Below, piece by piece: positions 17,498 through 25,590 of a stretch of 64,000 nucleotides of DNA (the first letter of the stretch is position 1; every line of letters starts with the position of its first letter). The stretch spans positions 1 through 64,000 of the forward strand of contig JAFGCG010000087.1 of NCBI GenBank assembly GCA_016932715.1, written 5' to 3'. The DNA is from Anaerolineales bacterium. GTDB lineage: Bacteria; Chloroflexota; Anaerolineae; Anaerolineales; Villigracilaceae. The translations under genes and the position numbers were made by a program. The notes beneath the pieces are model-generated. The model searched no databases. It was not told the DNA's origin and saw only the letters and a program-made list of their open reading frames with translations.

Positions 17498-18526
17498 ATG
17501 CAAACATCCGACTTCGACTACGACCTTCCAGAATCGTACATCGCGCAAATGCCCATTGAGCCGCGCGATTCATCGCGCTTGCTGGTCCTGCACCGCGACA
17601 CGGGCGAATTGGAACATCGTATCTTCCGCGATGTCGGTGACTATCTGCGTGCGGGGGATTTTCTTGTGCTGAATCAAACGCGCGTCATCCCGGCGCGGAT
17701 CTATGCCCGCAAAGAAACGGGTGGGCGCGTGGAACTGCTGCTCCTGCGCCGCCGCGACGAGCGGACCTGGGAGGCGCTGGTGGGCGGGAAGGGTCTGCGT
17801 GTAGGCAAATTGGTGCGGATAGAGAATGGACCCGACGCAGAGATCGTTGAAATACTCGCTGGTTCGGAACGCCTCATCAAATTTTCGGAACCCATCGAAC
17901 CGTATTTTTCCAGCGTGGGGAATGTCCCGCTGCCGCCATATATTCACGAGAAGCTGAACGACCCGGAACGCTATCAGACGGTCTACGCGCGTGAGCCGGG
18001 TTCGGCTGCCGCGCCGACCGCCGGATTCCATTTCACGCCGCGCTTATTGGAGGAGTTACAGGCAAAGGGAGTAAAGATTACTTACGTCACGCTGCACGTC
18101 GGCTTGGATACCTTCGCGCCGGTGACGGAGGCGAATCCCGAAGAGCACGTCATCCATACCGAATGGTGCGAGCTGCCTCAGGAAACAGCGGATTTGATCA
18201 ACCAGACAAAGCGGGCGGGTGGGAGGGTTGTCGCGGTTGGTACAACCTCGGTGAGAACGTTGGAATCGGCGGCAATCGCAAATCGCAAATCGCAAATCGC
18301 AAATCGGCTCTCGCCTTTCGTTGGTCATACTTCCCTCTTCATCCTTCCCGGGTACCAGTTCAACATCGTCGATGCCATGATCACGAATTTCCACTTGCCG
18401 AGGTCGACACTGCTGATGCTGGTCAGTGCCTTCGCCGGGCGGGAAAAGATTCTGGAAACATACGAAATTGCCATCCAGGAAGGTTATCGCTTTTATTCAT
18501 TTGGGGATGCGATGCTCATTCTTTAG
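17498..18526 (+). CDS. queA: S-adenosylmethionine:tRNA ribosyltransferase-isomerase
   Basis: QueA moves the ribosyl part of S-adenosylmethionine onto preQ1 in tRNA to make epoxyqueuosine. The 342-residue protein shows DFDYDLPESYIAQ at the start, LVLNQTRVIPARI, EPGSAAAPTAGFHFT, and the C-terminal TNFHLPRSTLLMLVSAFAG. Between RTLESAA and SPFVGHTSLF the sequence is encoded by a run of AATCGCA heptamers (18273-18307). It gives IANRKSQIANR in a loop that is variable in the family, so the enzyme should remain active. No other queuosine genes are near. Confidence 0.95.
   Translation: MQTSDFDYDLPESYIAQMPIEPRDSSRLLVLHRDTGELEHRIFRDVGDYLRAGDFLVLNQTRVIPARIYARKETGGRVELLLLRRRDERTWEALVGGKGLRVGKLVRIENGPDAEIVEILAGSERLIKFSEPIEPYFSSVGNVPLPPYIHEKLNDPERYQTVYAREPGSAAAPTAGFHFTPRLLEELQAKGVKITYVTLHVGLDTFAPVTEANPEEHVIHTEWCELPQETADLINQTKRAGGRVVAVGTTSVRTLESAAIANRKSQIANRLSPFVGHTSLFILPGYQFNIVDAMITNFHLPRSTLLMLVSAFAGREKILETYEIAIQEGYRFYSFGDAMLIL
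18273..18307. repeat. In-frame heptamer array (AATCGCA)n inside queA
   Basis: Five near-perfect copies of the heptamer AATCGCA lie inside queA. Because the unit is seven bases long, successive copies are read in different frames and give the alternating peptide IANRKSQIANR. Similar units occur at 10165-10199. Confidence 0.75.
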
Positions 18527-18592
18527 TGTCAGGCATCAGGTGCGAGGTGTCAGGTACAATTACAAAGGACCTGATACCTGATATTGAAACAC
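18526..18592. repeat. Degenerate repeat between queA and the UDG gene
   Basis: GTCAGGCATCAGG, GTGTCAGGTAC and CTGATACCTGATA form a short run of degenerate 7-8 base units (TCAGGTR and its complement). It occupies the whole gap and replaces any recognisable ribosome-binding site for the next gene. Confidence 0.45.
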
Positions 18593-19333
18593 ATGACAGC
18601 TAAAAACCGTAAATCTCAACTTGATAAACTCAATCGGGAAATCATTTCCTGCCGCAAGTGCCCTCGTCTCGTTGCCTGGCGCGAGGAAGTGGCGCGCCTC
18701 AAGCGCAAGGCCTACCAGGATCAGGACTACTGGGGCAAACCGGTGCCGGGATTCGGCGACTCGAGTGCACGCGTGCTGGTTGTGGGACTTGCGCCCGGGG
18801 CACATGGTGCCAATCGGACAGGGCGCAATTTTACAGGCGACGCCTCGGGCAGGTTCTTGTATCCGGCGTTATACCGGCGCGGGTTCGCGAACCAGCCGAC
18901 GGCCGAGTCAAGGAACGATGGTCTCATGCTGAAAGATCTGTACATTGCCGCCTCAGCTCGCTGTGTCCCTCCCGACAATAAACCCACACCTGAGGAGTTA
19001 AATAATTGTCAGCCCTATCTCGAGCGTGACCTTGAAATCCTGAAGCCCAAAGTGATCATATGTTTGGGTAGGATTGCTTTTGAAAGAATTCTAAAGCTCT
19101 ATTCCATTCGCAATTCCGAGTTCAAGTTTGCACATGGCGCCCTCTACAGGCTGAACATGTCGCCACGGCGCCACGGCGACGCTGACCCCCTGAACACTGA
19201 TTTACTGGATACTGAACACTGGCTGCTGTGTTCCTATCATCCCAGCCAGCAAAACACATCGACAGGCAGGCTGACGGCAAAGATGTTCGATGAGATTTGG
19301 ACAAAGGCACAGAAGCTGGTTCAAGATGAGTAA
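18593..19333 (+). CDS. Uracil-DNA glycosylase family 5 (UDGb-like)
   Basis: The protein removes uracil and other deaminated bases from DNA. The 246 residues include CRKCPRL (C20, C23), two of the four cysteines expected to bind [4Fe-4S]; SARCVPP and NNCQPYL supply the others. The UDGb motif GLAPGAHGANRTGRNFTGD (about 65-83) and the late CSYHPSQQNTSTGRLT motif place it in family 5. Between the fifth strand and that late motif there is an extra peptide coded by repeat DNA (19161-19222). I prefer ATG 18593 over TTG 18584. It overlaps the peroxiredoxin start by eight bases. Confidence 0.92.
   Translation: MTAKNRKSQLDKLNREIISCRKCPRLVAWREEVARLKRKAYQDQDYWGKPVPGFGDSSARVLVVGLAPGAHGANRTGRNFTGDASGRFLYPALYRRGFANQPTAESRNDGLMLKDLYIAASARCVPPDNKPTPEELNNCQPYLERDLEILKPKVIICLGRIAFERILKLYSIRNSEFKFAHGALYRLNMSPRRHGDADPLNTDLLDTEHWLLCSYHPSQQNTSTGRLTAKMFDEIWTKAQKLVQDE
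19161..19222. repeat. Repeat units inside the UDG gene
   Basis: CGCCACGGCGCCACGGCGAC is followed by CTGAACACTGA..CTGGATACTGAACACTGG, the same degenerate ACTGANY unit found between genes at 19803-19850. The units are read in frame as an insertion before the conserved CSYHPS motif. Confidence 0.6.
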
Positions 19334-19805
19334 ATTAATTACGCCGGGGGAAGTTGCTCCTGACTTTGAACGGGAAGACCTTCAAGGCAATTCTGTTCGG
19401 CTATCTGATTTTCGCGGCAAGCCGGTCGTGCTTGCGTTTCTGCGCGGCTTTATGTGACCGTATTGCCGTGCGCAGTTGGCGCGCCTCCGGGATGGATATG
19501 AAGAGTTCCAGCATCGCGGCGCCGAAATTCTGGCTGTGGGTCCCGATTCGCTTTCGAGCTTTCAGGAGTACTGGACGAGGGAAAGAATCCCGTTCATCGG
19601 CTTGCCTGACCCGGACCATTCGGTGGCGAGAACCTACCGGCAGGAAGTGAATCTCTTTAAGTTGGGGCGCATGCCTTTGAATTGTGTCATCGATGCCGAT
19701 GGTTATGTCCGCTTTGCACATTATGGCAGGTCGATGTCTGATATCCCTTCCAATGAGGAATTCCTTCAGGTAATAGATGAACTCAACGCCGCGTCCAACG
19801 GATGA
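19326..19805 (+). CDS. Peroxiredoxin-like (AhpC/TSA) selenoprotein candidate, UPYC active site
   Basis: One frame from ATG 19326 to TGA 19803-19805 encodes a thioredoxin-fold peroxiredoxin-like protein of 159 residues. Its only interruption is TGA at 19455-19457 (residue 44). The context is LAFLRGFM-TGA-PYCRAQL. In relatives this position is the first Cys of a CxxC active site (RGFMCPYC; from memory of the family), so reading TGA as selenocysteine gives a UxxC redox centre with C47. Peroxiredoxin-like UxxC proteins are established bacterial selenoproteins. A hairpin with an apical-loop G follows at 19468-19484, and selB is in the same window. The protein would reduce peroxides or disulfides in the cytoplasm. 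It overlaps the UDG gene by eight bases, suggesting a DNA-repair and oxidative-stress pair. Confidence 0.85.
19455..19484 (+). promoter_or_regulatory. Candidate bacterial SECIS element of the peroxiredoxin-like gene
   Basis: After the TGA (19455-19457), GTGCGC (19468-19473) pairs fully with GCGCGC (19479-19484), including one U-G. It closes the loop AGTTG with G at the second position (19475). Sixteen bases separate the TGA from the apical loop. That fits the bacterial SECIS pattern of a short stem with an early loop G. It was folded by eye. Confidence 0.6.
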
Positions 19806-19850
19806 CTGACCACTGATTACTGATTACTGACTACTGCTTACTGGAAACTG
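19803..19850. repeat. Degenerate ACTGATT heptamer repeat
   Basis: About six units resembling ACTGATT or ACTGCTT fill the gap between the peroxiredoxin stop and the next ATG. No Shine-Dalgarno sequence is visible. The same units appear at the start of ruvB and inside the UDG gene. Confidence 0.65.
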
Positions 19851-19852
19851 AC

Positions 19853-20890
19853 ATGCCACTCGGACAAATTGCATTTCTTGGCTCTGGTGAGACTTCGCTC
19901 GCGGGAGGTCGTATTTTTGAAACGCTTGCCCGCAATATCAACGGACCTCTCCGCATTGCGCTGATGGAAACCCCGGCCGGCTTCGAATTGAATTCTGCGC
20001 AGGTTGTCGGGCGTGTCGGCGATTTCATGCAGACGCGCCTGCAAAACTACAAACCGATCGTGGACGTGATCCCGGCCCGCAAAAAGAATTCCGCTTACAG
20101 CCCCGATGACCTGGAGATCGTCAAGCCGCTGCTGTATGCCAATATGATCTTCATGGGTCCGGGCAGCCCCACGTATGCGATCCGGCATTTGAAAGATACG
20201 CTTGCCTGGGATATCGTCCGGGCGCGGCATCGCCTCGGCGCGACGCTTGTGTTTGCCTCCGCCGCGACGATTTCCGTCGGCGCCCATGCCCTGCCCGTTT
20301 ACGAGATCTACAAGGTTGGGCAGGACGTCCATGCCGTCGATGGATTGAATCTCTTTGCCGACTTCGGCCTGCATGTCTCTTTCATCCCCCACTGGAATAA
20401 TGCCGATGGCGGCGCCGACCTCGACACCAGCCGCTGTTTCATGGGGATGGAGCGCTTCGCCGAATGGTGTGACCTGCTCCCCGCGGAGAACCAGACGGTC
20501 GGGCTTGACGAACATACGGGTCTGATCATCGACCTTGAATCGGGTTTGTGCGAAGTGAGCGGAGTCAGCTCTATATCCCTGGTGCGGGAATGCGATCCGG
20601 AGATGTATCCCTCGGGCTCGAAGTTCCCGCTCAACGAGTTGGGCGAGTTTCGCATCTCTGATCCCGTTGAGAAAGATATTCCCGCATCGGTTTGGGAAAT
20701 GTGCCTGAATGCTCCGCCGCTCGAAGATGACCATCCTTCGGATGAAGTCATGGCGCTGGTGAGGCAGCGCGCGGCTGCGCGTGCCAATAAGAACTGGGCG
20801 GAATCGGATAGATTGCGCGACGAAATCGCGGCACTGGGCTGGATCGTGCAGGATTCAAAAGACGGATATAAGTTAGTGAAAGTTGAATAG
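19853..20890 (+). CDS. Cyanophycinase/peptidase S51-like protein with CysRS C-terminal tail domain
   Basis: This is a 345-residue protein in two parts. Residues 1-about 290 have the class I glutamine-amidotransferase-like fold of peptidase S51/cyanophycinase: IAFLGSGETS, IALMETPAG, FMGPGSPTYAIRHLKDT, then LVFASAATISVGAHALP. The usual nucleophile segment GTSAGA is replaced by FASAAT, so catalysis is uncertain. Residues about 299-345 (VRQRAAARANKNWAESDRLRD then LGWIVQDSKDGYKL) match the C-terminal tail of cysteinyl-tRNA synthetases, which contacts tRNA-Cys. The fusion suggests a role tied to tRNA or amino-acid conjugates, but that is inference. ATG 19853 directly follows repeat units. Confidence 0.78.
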   Translation: MPLGQIAFLGSGETSLAGGRIFETLARNINGPLRIALMETPAGFELNSAQVVGRVGDFMQTRLQNYKPIVDVIPARKKNSAYSPDDLEIVKPLLYANMIFMGPGSPTYAIRHLKDTLAWDIVRARHRLGATLVFASAATISVGAHALPVYEIYKVGQDVHAVDGLNLFADFGLHVSFIPHWNNADGGADLDTSRCFMGMERFAEWCDLLPAENQTVGLDEHTGLIIDLESGLCEVSGVSSISLVRECDPEMYPSGSKFPLNELGEFRISDPVEKDIPASVWEMCLNAPPLEDDHPSDEVMALVRQRAAARANKNWAESDRLRDEIAALGWIVQDSKDGYKLVKVE

Positions 20891-20958
20891 ACTACCCTGA
20901 CAGTGTTACATCCAAAGTGGGATAAAATAAACGCGCAGATTCTCATAAGGAGATTCCC

Positions 20959-22254
20959 ATGCGCGCTGTGGATATTATTAGCAAGAAACGCGATAAACAA
21001 GAGTTGTCTCTTGCCGAGATCGAGTTCTTTATCAAAAGTTTTATTTCGGGGGAAGTGGCTGATTATCAGGCTTCTGCACTTCTCATGGCAATCGTATTGA
21101 ATGGAATGACGCCGCGCGAGACCACCGACTTGACGCTCGCGATGGCAAATTCCGGTCACATGCTCGATCTCAGCGATGTGGTCGATCTGGCGGTCGACAA
21201 ACATTCCTCCGGCGGAGTGGGGGATAAGACAAGTTTGGCTGTGCTCCCAATCGTCGCAGCCTGCGGCTTGCCGGTCGGCAAGATGTCCGGGCGGGGACTG
21301 GGCTTCAGCGGCGGCACGCTCGACAAACTAGAATCCATTCCAGGTTATCGCTGCGATCTCACTACGGAAGAATTCAAACACCAGCTCAAAGAGAAGGGCA
21401 TCGTCCTGACGGGTCAATCCCTCGACCTCGCGCCCGCCGACGGAAAGCTGTACGCCCTGCGCGATGTGACCGGGACGGTTCAGTCCATCCCGTTGATCGC
21501 CTCCTCGATCATGTGCAAGAAATTAGCCGCGGGCGCGCAGGCGATCCTGCTCGATGTCAAGACGGGTCTCGGCGCGTTCATGGAGACCCTCGAGGAGGCG
21601 CGCCAGCTTGCGGATCGGATGGTGGACATTGGTCAATTGGCCGGTCGTAAGGTTGTGGCGCTGCTTTCTGACATGAACCAGCCGCTTGGAAACGCGGTCG
21701 GTAATTCACTGGAAGTCGTGGAAGCGATTGAAACGCTGCAGGATAATGGTCCCCAGGATTTCCTGGAACACTGCCTGCATGTCAGCGCACACATGCTGGT
21801 GCTGGGAAAGCGCGCCCAGGACTTGTCCGAGGCGCGTACAATGGCGGAAAAATCCATTGCGGACGGGTCCGCCTTCGAGAAATTCCGCGTCCTGGTCGAG
21901 GCGCAGGGAGGCGACATCTCCTACGTGGATGACCCCTCCAGGTTCCCGCGCGCGGAGTATGTCGAGGTGGTGAAGTCGCCGCGGGGCGGCTATCTGGCAC
22001 AGGTCCAGGCGCGGACCGTCGGAGAGGCGGCGGTCGTCCTGGGCGCGGGGCGCGCCCGTAAATCCGATCCCGTCGATCATGCCGTGGGCTTCCTCATCCA
22101 TCGCAAAGTGGGCGATCAGGTTGAAAAGGGGGGACCGCTGTTCACGATCCACGCCAACAGCAAAGAAACACTGGCAAGTGCCCGTGAGGCGGTCCTCTCC
22201 GCACATGTTTTCAGCGAAAATCCGGTGGAACGGCTTCCCCTGTTTTACGAGTAA
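20959..22254 (+). CDS. pdp: Pyrimidine-nucleoside / thymidine phosphorylase
   Basis: The enzyme splits thymidine, and usually uridine, with phosphate to base and (deoxy)ribose-1-phosphate. The 431-residue length is typical. VDKHSSGGVGDKTSL is the phosphate-binding signature, and KMSGRGLGFSGGTLDKLESIPG carries the conserved substrate-site residues. The C-terminal domain has LGAGRARKSDPVDHAVG. AAGGAG precedes the ATG. The symbol pdp (versus deoA) rests on overall resemblance to Firmicutes enzymes and is not certain. Together with upp it provides pyrimidine salvage. Confidence 0.93.
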   Translation: MRAVDIISKKRDKQELSLAEIEFFIKSFISGEVADYQASALLMAIVLNGMTPRETTDLTLAMANSGHMLDLSDVVDLAVDKHSSGGVGDKTSLAVLPIVAACGLPVGKMSGRGLGFSGGTLDKLESIPGYRCDLTTEEFKHQLKEKGIVLTGQSLDLAPADGKLYALRDVTGTVQSIPLIASSIMCKKLAAGAQAILLDVKTGLGAFMETLEEARQLADRMVDIGQLAGRKVVALLSDMNQPLGNAVGNSLEVVEAIETLQDNGPQDFLEHCLHVSAHMLVLGKRAQDLSEARTMAEKSIADGSAFEKFRVLVEAQGGDISYVDDPSRFPRAEYVEVVKSPRGGYLAQVQARTVGEAAVVLGAGRARKSDPVDHAVGFLIHRKVGDQVEKGGPLFTIHANSKETLASAREAVLSAHVFSENPVERLPLFYE

Positions 22255-22279
22255 ATTGCACGATATAGTACCCGTAGGC

Positions 22280-22308
22280 TTGCGTTAATTTTCAGAATGG
22301 GGCATACT
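22280..22308 (+). promoter_or_regulatory. Possible promoter for the large TPR protein
   Basis: TTGCGT (22280-22285) and CATACT (22303-22308) are separated by 17 bases, 23 bases ahead of the ATG at 22331. AGGAG follows at a usable distance. The match to consensus is partial. Confidence 0.35.
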
Positions 22309-22330
22309 TAATACAGGAGCAGACAACTTC

Positions 22331-25300
22331 ATGGCCAAAGTATCCCTGCGGGTCTATAACCAGGAAATCGAAGCAATGATCGACCGGGGTCAACTCGACG
22401 AAGCGGTTGCTCATTGCAGGCATATTCTCAAAACGTTTCCCAAACATCTCGAAACCTATCGTCTGCTTGGTAAAGCATACCTTGAGTACAAGCGCTATCC
22501 TGATGCGGTGGATATTTTTGCGCGCGTCCTTGTAGCTGCTCCCAGCGATTTTGTGGCGAATGTCGGTATGAGCATTATCCGCGATGAAGAGAATAAAGTG
22601 GATGAGGCGATCTGGCACATGGAACGCGCCTTCGAAACGCAGCCGTCGAATGCCGCGATCCAGAGTGAATTGCAGCGCCTCTACGGCCGCCGTGAAGGTG
22701 TGCAGCCTCCCCGCATCCGGATGACGCGCGGCGCCCTGGCGCAGATGTACGTGCAGGGAGAACTGTATCCGCAGGCGATCTCTGAGATCAAGGGCGTTCT
22801 GAAGGAAGACCCGGGCCGCACGGATATGCAGGTATTGCTGGCGCGCGCCTATTACAAGAGCGGACTAAAAAACGACGCGGCCGAGATCGCTTCTGCCGTG
22901 CTGCGCAGCAATCCTTATTGCCTGGATGCCAATCGCGTCCTCGTGGAAATCCTGAGCGTGGACCACCCGGAAAGTGTGCAGACGTACCGTCAGCGTGTTG
23001 TGGAGCTTGATCCCTACGCGGCACAGGTCACGAGCTCGGTATTTTTATCCGATGAAGTGCCCAATATGGCGGTCACTCTGGAGCGTTTGGATTGGAATGG
23101 CCAGCCTGTTGGCATGCAGACCGATTGGGAAGCGACGCAGGCGATTGCCCTGGAAAGCAGCCAGCGCCCGGATGAGCAGCCGGATTGGCTCAAAGGCACA
23201 AGTAGTGAAGCTCCGGTGCCGCCTCAGACGGCGCCTCTCGATCAGACTCCGCCCGGGCCTGTTCCCGCTTTCGATGCAGCCGCACCCTCTGCCGGGCCCG
23301 CAGACGAAATCCCTGACTTTCTGCGGGAGGCGGGATGGGGCCAATCCACCGGCGCGTTTGACGAAAGTAAATCAGTCTTTGCAGACGCGGAGCATGAACC
23401 GGCTGCGGCGGAACAGCCCATTGAACAGGGCGACCTGCCGGACTGGGTCAAAGCGATGGCTCCTCCACAGCCTGCGGAAACTCCCGCAGAGGAAGAGGAA
23501 CTGCCTGATTGGATCAACAAGATCGGTACAAGCGCCCTGCCGGTTCCCTCTCCCAGTGAATCAGCCGATCAACCGGCAGCCGCGGCGCAACCAGCAGAAG
23601 ATCAGCCTGACTGGCTAAAAGAGTTTGGCGTCTCCGAACAGCCCGCTTCCAGCGCCTCGGAAGAGCAGCCGGATTGGCTTAAATCATTTGCCAGTGAAAC
23701 AGAAGCAGCTCCTTCTGCCGCAGCGGGTGGAGAATCGGATTGGCTGAGTCAGTTGAGCAGCGAGCAGCCCGCAACCGCGGAATCTCCCAGTGATGAATCT
23801 AATTTTCGCAAGGAATTCGAAAACCAGCCCGCCGAAGATGCTGCGCCCTCCGCCGGCGAATTTGATTTCCTCAATGAATTGACGAAAGAGACGGAGCAGG
23901 CCACTCCTTCTGCCGGCCCTGCAGCTCCGGCAGTGGAATCTCTCGGGAAGAGCGGCGAGGAACAGGATGATTCGTTCGCGTGGCTTGAAAATCTTGCCGC
24001 GAAGCAGGGCGCAACCGAAGGTTTGCTGACCAAGCCGGAGGAGCGTTTACAGGAAGAACCTGATTGGATCAAGCAGGTCAAAGGTACAGACACGGGTCAA
24101 CCCGTGGGTGGACCTCCTGCTGCGCAGCCTGTTGGAAATCTCGAAGAACTTGGTAAAAGCGAACAGGAACGTGATGATTCCTTTACATGGCTGGAGGGCC
24201 TCGCTGCCAAACAGGGTGCAACCGAAGGTTTACTGACCCAAGCGGATGAACGCCTGGAGAAAGAACCGGAGTGGGTTCAGCAAGCCAAGAGTCTGAGTGA
24301 ACAACCCGGGGAAATAACACCTGAACAGGCTCCTGTGGAACAGCCACCTGTTGCCGAACCGGCGGCAAAGCTTGAGGAACTTGGTAAGACGGAACAGGAA
24401 CGTGACGATTCATTCGCATGGCTCGAAAACCTTGCTGCGAAACAAGGCGCGACCGAAGGTCTGCTGACCAAGCCGGAGGAACGCCTTGAAGAGGAACCGG
24501 AGTGGGTCAAACAAGCCAAGGAGATCGGCCCCGAACAGCCTCCCGCGCGGGAGGACACAGCGGCGTGGCTGCGCAGCCTCGATCAGGAAGAGGCTGCGGC
24601 GGAAGCCAAAGTTTCCTCCATCGAGGACACCGCAGCCTGGCTGAAGAGCCTGGATGAGCCCGAAGAGGCGGCTGCAGCGCCGCCCGCTGAGACCGCGCCA
24701 GCCGATGAGATGCCGACATGGATGCAAAATATCGAGGCGGAACAGGCGCCTCCGGCGGATGAAGCCATCCCTGGCGCTTTGCCCCAGGCGGTTGAAGAGG
24801 AACAGCCTGGCACCCAGGATGTTCCAAAAGCGGAAACAGGAGGTTTGCCAGGCTGGCTGCGCGACCTGGATAAGGAAGAGGCTCAAAAGGCTGCAACCAC
24901 CTCTGAGGAAGGTCTGCCAGTATGGCTGCGCGATGAAACCGGTGAAGTGGTGGCGGAGCCGACCAAAATCGAACCGACGCGCGCGGATGATTGGCAGCCC
25001 GTGGAAACCAGACAATCTGAGCCCGCACCGGGCGCTTCTGAGATGGTCACTCCACCTCCCCCGCCAGCGCCTGTCGAAGCTGCCGCGGAACCTCCGCAAG
25101 AGCCTGCTCCTCCTGCTAAAGAACCAGCGGTTCGCAGGGTGCCCGAACCGTCGACGTCTCTCGACCCGGTCCTTGCGCAGGCACGTAATGAATTGACGCG
25201 CAGCAACATCCCCGGCGCGCTGGAAAACTACAGCAAGCTTATCAGGAAGGCGCGCTTCCTCGAGGATGTCATTTATGACCTGCGTGAGGCGCTGTATCGT

Positions 25301-25411
25301 TATCCTGTGGAAGTGAGTATCTGGCAGTCGCTGGGCGATGCATATATGCGTGCCAACCGTTTGCAGGACGCTCTGGACTCCTATACAAAAGCAGAAGAAT
25401 TGCTCAGGTAA
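22331..25411 (+). CDS. Large TPR protein with repeated acidic Trp-Leu motifs
   Basis: This is a 1026-residue soluble protein. Residues 1-about 250 are tetratricopeptide repeats (AYLEYKRYPDAVDIFARVL, AYYKSGLKNDAAEIASAVL), and a further pair closes the C-terminus (ALENYSKLI, LGDAYMRANRLQDALDSY). Between them lie about 650 residues rich in Glu, Pro and Ala. This part has many short PDWLK, PDWIN, AWLRSL or AWLEN motifs and three near-identical 47-residue units at about 536-582, 605-651 and 682-728. Each unit reads ELGK-ERDDSFAWLE-NLAAKQGATEGLL in outline. The middle looks disordered, with regularly spaced hydrophobic W-L anchors, suggesting a scaffold that docks partners. It has no signal peptide. 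Its function is unknown. Confidence 0.8.
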   Translation: MAKVSLRVYNQEIEAMIDRGQLDEAVAHCRHILKTFPKHLETYRLLGKAYLEYKRYPDAVDIFARVLVAAPSDFVANVGMSIIRDEENKVDEAIWHMERAFETQPSNAAIQSELQRLYGRREGVQPPRIRMTRGALAQMYVQGELYPQAISEIKGVLKEDPGRTDMQVLLARAYYKSGLKNDAAEIASAVLRSNPYCLDANRVLVEILSVDHPESVQTYRQRVVELDPYAAQVTSSVFLSDEVPNMAVTLERLDWNGQPVGMQTDWEATQAIALESSQRPDEQPDWLKGTSSEAPVPPQTAPLDQTPPGPVPAFDAAAPSAGPADEIPDFLREAGWGQSTGAFDESKSVFADAEHEPAAAEQPIEQGDLPDWVKAMAPPQPAETPAEEEELPDWINKIGTSALPVPSPSESADQPAAAAQPAEDQPDWLKEFGVSEQPASSASEEQPDWLKSFASETEAAPSAAAGGESDWLSQLSSEQPATAESPSDESNFRKEFENQPAEDAAPSAGEFDFLNELTKETEQATPSAGPAAPAVESLGKSGEEQDDSFAWLENLAAKQGATEGLLTKPEERLQEEPDWIKQVKGTDTGQPVGGPPAAQPVGNLEELGKSEQERDDSFTWLEGLAAKQGATEGLLTQADERLEKEPEWVQQAKSLSEQPGEITPEQAPVEQPPVAEPAAKLEELGKTEQERDDSFAWLENLAAKQGATEGLLTKPEERLEEEPEWVKQAKEIGPEQPPAREDTAAWLRSLDQEEAAAEAKVSSIEDTAAWLKSLDEPEEAAAAPPAETAPADEMPTWMQNIEAEQAPPADEAIPGALPQAVEEEQPGTQDVPKAETGGLPGWLRDLDKEEAQKAATTSEEGLPVWLRDETGEVVAEPTKIEPTRADDWQPVETRQSEPAPGASEMVTPPPPPAPVEAAAEPPQEPAPPAKEPAVRRVPEPSTSLDPVLAQARNELTRSNIPGALENYSKLIRKARFLEDVIYDLREALYRYPVEVSIWQSLGDAYMRANRLQDALDSYTKAEELLR
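23936..24515 (+). repeat. Three coding repeats of 47 codons in the TPR protein
   Basis: Units start near 23936, 24143 and 24374, with spacings of 69 and 77 codons. They share SFAWLENLAAKQGATEGLL and a following E-rich PEWVKQ end. Nucleotide divergence between units is modest, indicating internal duplication. Confidence 0.75.
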
Positions 25412-25429
25412 CTCTTCTTAAACACAAAG

Positions 25430-25562
25430 GCTTGCATTGAGACACTTGCACCTGCGTGTGATTTGCCAAGCAAATCATGCAGGTGAGTCGAAATGACACA
25501 ACGGGCGCGAAGATAAAAGTCCAAAAGCTTTGTGAACTTCGTGCCCTTCGTGTTTAAAGATT
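25430..25562. repeat. Intergenic repeats between the TPR protein and ndk
   Basis: The gap contains CTTGCACCTGC and GCAGGTGAGTCG around the palindrome GATTTGCCAAGCAAATC. It then has CTTCGTGCCCTTCGTGTTTAAA of the family described at 27-90. No gene is visible. Confidence 0.55.
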
Positions 25563-25590
25563 TGTAAAACTGAAAATCCGGAGGAAATCT

